From Ulota crispa (Eukaryota; Streptophyta; Bryopsida; Orthotrichales; Orthotrichaceae), in the NCBI GenBank assembly GCA_963920765.1, contig OY987243.1, positions 34,595,060-34,659,059 of the forward strand: DNA of 64,000 nt, in the 5' to 3' direction. Positions 60,814 to 64,000 of the stretch are shown one piece after another; the first letter of the stretch is position 1; each line of letters opens with the position of its first letter. Both the position numbers and the translations under genes were made by a program. Below the pieces are notes generated by a model, which was not told where the DNA came from, made no database searches, and saw only the letters and a program-made list of their open reading frames with translations.

Positions 60814-61143
60814 CATTAGGAAAATATCCAGCCTCAAGAAGGCCTTTATAAAAAATTCTAGCCCTCCATTTTTTTGGTTCCCAATATGGGGAACCAGCCC
60901 CTGATGATGGCCAAAAAAAATTAATTAAAAAAAAACTAGAAAAAAAAAAAAAAACTTAGAAAAAAATAAGAAACATTTATTTATTTATTTTGATTTTATT
61001 TTTAAATGAAAAATTTTGAAAAAGCTAATGTGGCATCAATGATGCCACCTCAACCTGCGCTTGATTTTATTGAGAATTGGGTTCCCATGGCTAGGGACCC
61101 CCCAAACTCAAGGCCTTATTGGGGCCCCATATTTTTCCTAATG
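60814..61143. mobile_element. ~330-base MITE with CATTAGGAAAA ends
   Basis: The left end CATTAGGAAAATATCC...AAGGCCTT is matched by the inverse of CATTAGGAAAAATATGG...AAGGCCTT at the right end (61143). A second imperfect inverse pair lies inside (GGTTCCCA at 60880 and TGGGTTCCC near 61078). The centre is A-rich. No ORF. Target duplication and superfamily are unclear. Confidence 0.6.
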
Positions 61144-62135
61144 CCTTATATTGAATTGGAGGCAAGATGCATAAGAGTTTGATAGAAATAAATAGCCATG
61201 TGAATTACCATAAAAGTTAACTAACTAGCGACATATTTTAGTACAAGTTTTAAAAGAGACAGTTCTTGGGTAATTTGAAGATTTTTTTAGATAATGGTAA
61301 TCTGTTTTTGAAACACATTCTAAACTAGCATCTATTTGAACAATAGCATTCCAGTGCAAAATACACCGTGATATACACTTGACCATATGCAAGGTTAAGG
61401 AGTTGCTTATTATAATGTCACATTCAAAAAGAAAACCAAAAAAGAACTTTCAAGCCCTTATTTTAGTTATATGCAAATTTATCTTTATAAGTGACAAGGG
61501 AAGAGGCTCAAAAAGAGGGAATTCAAAAATAAGAAAAACTTTTCAAAACTCAAGCCCTCCCCTTAGTTTTTTAGAACAACTAAAAGAAATTATCTACCAG
61601 GACTTAGTTAGTTATCCTAAGTCTAGGCTTTTCTTTTGAAAACCTAATTCTTCAATTTCTAAGCAAAAGATATTGTCTTGATGCGCCCTCTTGACACAAA
61701 CCCCATCTTGCTACATATGGGATTAGAAGACATGCCTTTCTGTGGGGGCCAAAGTAGAAAATCTTACCTTTTTTACAAATAAGAGTAAAACTAATAATCT
61801 GCACCTTATGTTGCAATTGGTCAATTTTGTCCTCTTTCCAATTCTACACTAAATAGTGCATATAGGTTGCCCCACACTAATTTCTTGACATTTTCCATAG
61901 TATAAATACTTACTAATACTACAATATTTTTTATCAATGATTATTGCAATAAACAAATTTTAACAATAACAAGGACTTGGCAACAATAACAATGTTGTGG
62001 AAAAACAAACTAGTGACATCAAGACCATCAACCATATGAAATCCTAATATTTAAAAAGCCACAAGCACCTCTAAGTAGCCAAGCAATGAGTATTGAGTCA
62101 TGAGGTAACTTTCCAAGGTAAGGCAACCTAATTGT
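61144..62135. other. AT-rich spacer, no gene
   Basis: An 86-codon + strand ORF (61379-61639) is Lys/Ser-rich with no domain; chance is the likelier explanation. Nothing else is recognised. Confidence 0.4.
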
Positions 62136-62473
62136 TAAGGCCAAGTTCAAACTAGCAACTCAACAAAATCATCTCAAACCTCATTGGTTGAAATATCAGT
62201 TTTGTTCACTAAAGTGTTCACAATGAGGGTTTGTCCTGTACTTCAACTTGCCATGTCACCAACCAATGTAGCCACGTCAGCAAACAAGATAGTGAAGTTT
62301 TGGAACTCGCTAGGGGGTGGATCCAAACTTGTCTAGTAGATGAACATTCATCCTTTGCAACAACTTTCTTCTCCAACATTCTTAGATGACGTAAAAATGC
62401 TTTGGAGGATGAAAACATGATATGGTGCCACTTTTTTGTGTTTCATTTGATTGCTACTTTGAACCGGGCCTAA
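62136..62473. mobile_element. PIF/Harbinger-like MITE (332 bp, TAA duplication)
   Basis: The element at 62139-62470 has ends GGCCAAGTTCAAACTAGCAA and the inverse of GGCCCGGTTCAAAGTAGCAA, and TAA on both sides (62136-62138, 62471-62473). A TAA duplication is the standard target of PIF/Harbinger/Tourist elements. It is homologous to the 17320-17610 element, with a longer middle. Confidence 0.8.
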
Positions 62474-62489
62474 GACAACCTAAATCCAC

Positions 62490-63715
62490 TATTTAATGAA
62501 TATAGGATCTGACGCCATATTTGTTACTTTGGGAATAACAATACATTTTGGGACTTTCAAATTTTGAGGTGAAGGTTTTAGGTGGTCACGTAAAACCAAG
62601 CTCAATGTTTTTTTTGGTACACGTGTCCTCACCTGAGAGGAGGAATTTGTGAGGGAAAAAATCTTAGTGGCTCAGACAAAAATGGATACCTTCGAATTTG
62701 GTTTAAGATAACTTTTTAGGTTTAAGGTGGAGTACAAAGTGGGACACCAGTTTTTCCCAAATTAACAAATATGGTGTTATCAAATATCAATGTCTTTGGT
62801 TCCAACCCCAAATCAATGTTTGGGAATTTTTTTGCAACTAAAAATCAGCATTTTCCATATTTAGCTGGTTTTTTCCCAAACTATGCTAGATATTTTTCTA
62901 AATTTACATAGCAATGTACTGTATTTAGATGTTTAGTAAAATCTAATAGGTCTTTTTGCCAATAATTTCAAAATGTAATTGGTTTTTTCCCAATTCCACT
63001 GGCTAGCTATGAACTAGCCGCCCATTCTTCCCGCACATTGCCTTAAATTCATAATTCCTAAATTCAATCTCCCAATGATCATTGCAAAAAGAAACAATCC
63101 AAATTGACACGTCCAAATGACTAAATGTGTCCAAAATGACAAAAAATTGTCCAAATCAACAGGTCCAAATGATATAAAATGTCCAAATTGACACTATTCC
63201 CTTGTAGTGCAACAAATATTTAAAGTGTGACATTTTCTAGCTTGTAAATAAGGGGAGATTTTCCACCTTGGCCTCACAATATGGCATCCCATGTAACCTC
63301 ACCCACCCTGCTCCCAAGGTTTTTTTTTGGGCAATTCAAGGCCCAATTGCCTCAAAAAAAAGGCTAGCTTCAAGCTTATAGAAAAGAAATTGGAAAAAGT
63401 TTAAAAAATGCCAGATTGCAATATTGAAAATTATATTGCAGCTTAGGCTTTCATAAAATTCTTATCAAATTGAAAATTGATGCCATCACTTTGAAAGTTA
63501 TTTGAGGTGGGCCTAATCCAATTCCATATAAAAATGAAGTAATGCCAATAATTATTCGGATATTTTCAGAAATATACAAATGAATATTTTTGCCTACAAA
63601 ATAAATCCCATAAAGCTGCAAAAATCCATGCATAGGGGCCGCCTTCAACTCCAACAAAAATAGGGATGGAGCCAACAAGCTACAAACCATTTAAAAAAAA
63701 TGCCACATAGTCATT
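62490..63715 (-). repeat. Inverted, shorter copy of the 4.4-7.3 kb repeat
   Basis: Blocks at 62490-62780, 63340-63490 and 63590-63715 match, in reverse order and orientation, 7020-7270, 5398-5560 and 4400-4512. Landmarks are GTACACGTGTCCTCAC (62620), CTTATCAAATTGAAAATTGA (63460) and AAAATCCATGCATA (63622). A CACTA-like array (63090-63209) lies inside. Confidence 0.6.
63090..63209. mobile_element. CACTA-like end with TGTCCAAATTGACA repeats
   Basis: Copies of TCCAAATTGACA and TGTCCAAATGA in tandem end at 63209 with CTTGTAGTG, the inverse of CACTACAAG, a usual plant CACTA terminus. It is related to 11217-11432 by its repeats. The left end is not clear, so only one terminus is supported. Confidence 0.45.
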
Positions 63716-63872
63716 GGTTAGAAAAAGAAAAGAAAAGGGAAGGACTAGGGAGACACCTCCCAGTTGCTAGGGAGACACCCCTATAGCCCAACTTATAAAA
63801 TTTGAGATTATTGTTACGTCAAAATAAGAAATAAAACCAAAACAATATTTTAGTACACATTTGCATGTGCAA

Positions 63873-64000
63873 GAGTTGCAAACATACAACAAATATGTCT
63901 CATTTGTAGCATGGTCAAGGGTTAAATTTACAAACAAAAGGAATGACTTTAACTCTTGACCATGTCATAAATAAGACATACTTGTTATATGCTTGCAATG
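63873..64000. repeat. Foldback at the window edge
   Basis: Left arm about 63873-63925 and right arm 63947-64000 pair over some 50 bases: GTAGCATGGTCAAGGGTTAAA against the inverse of ATGACATGGTCAAGAGTTAAA at the loop side, and GTTGCAAACATACAAC outward. The pairing runs to the last base, so the structure probably continues outside the window. Confidence 0.55.

Overview
This is an AT-rich nuclear window from a land plant. The evidence is a MUSTACHES-type LRR receptor kinase with short GT-AG introns, a plant-type SDF2 (MIR-domain) gene, an L1-like plant LINE with a CCHC ORF1, and a CACTA element with a TNP2-DUF4218-DUF4216 transposase. A piggyBac transposase relic and many TTAA-flanked small elements fit a non-seed plant (moss, liverwort or fern) better than a typical angiosperm, but the sequence alone does not settle the species. 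No prokaryotic features, rRNA, convincing tRNA or CRISPR array were seen.

Only two host genes are convincing. An intronless SDF2-like ER chaperone-cofactor gene lies on + (9167-10039), and a three-exon MUSTACHES-like receptor kinase lies on - (15825-11694). They converge and are about 1.65 kb apart. The rest is transposon-derived or unrecognised AT-rich spacer.

Layout: 1-3.12 kb holds a decayed piggyBac transposase (-), cut by the window edge. 3.7-9.1 kb holds AT-rich repeats, a MITE, a TTAA element and a 91-bp near-perfect hairpin just upstream of SDF2. 9.2-15.8 kb holds the two genes. 16-25 kb is spacer with TTAA elements, a Harbinger-like MITE and a second MITE family. 25.19-51.08 kb is one nested stack. 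A TTAA element is split by an L1-like LINE (26123-51070, 12-bp target duplication). The LINE is split in its reverse transcriptase by an 18.1-kb CACTA element (28457-46544). The CACTA holds a palindromic TTAA element (29279-30157) and a roughly 3.4-kb unclassified insertion with a 60-bp minisatellite. 51.3-53.2 kb is a TTAA element inside another. 53.67-53.98 kb is a foldback. 54.9-57.4 kb is a 5'-truncated copy of the same LINE family on +. 57.4-64 kb has more MITEs and repeats, some of them inverted copies of repeats at 4.4-7.3 kb.

The recurring theme is TTAA insertion. At least eight elements start and end with CCC/GGG-type termini next to TTAA, the footprint of piggyBac transposition, and a piggyBac transposase relic lies in the same window. 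No new enzymatic system is evident. The most notable findings are the nested stack, the palindromic element made of two left ends, the piggyBac copy with a very long N-terminal region, and the hairpin at the SDF2 promoter.
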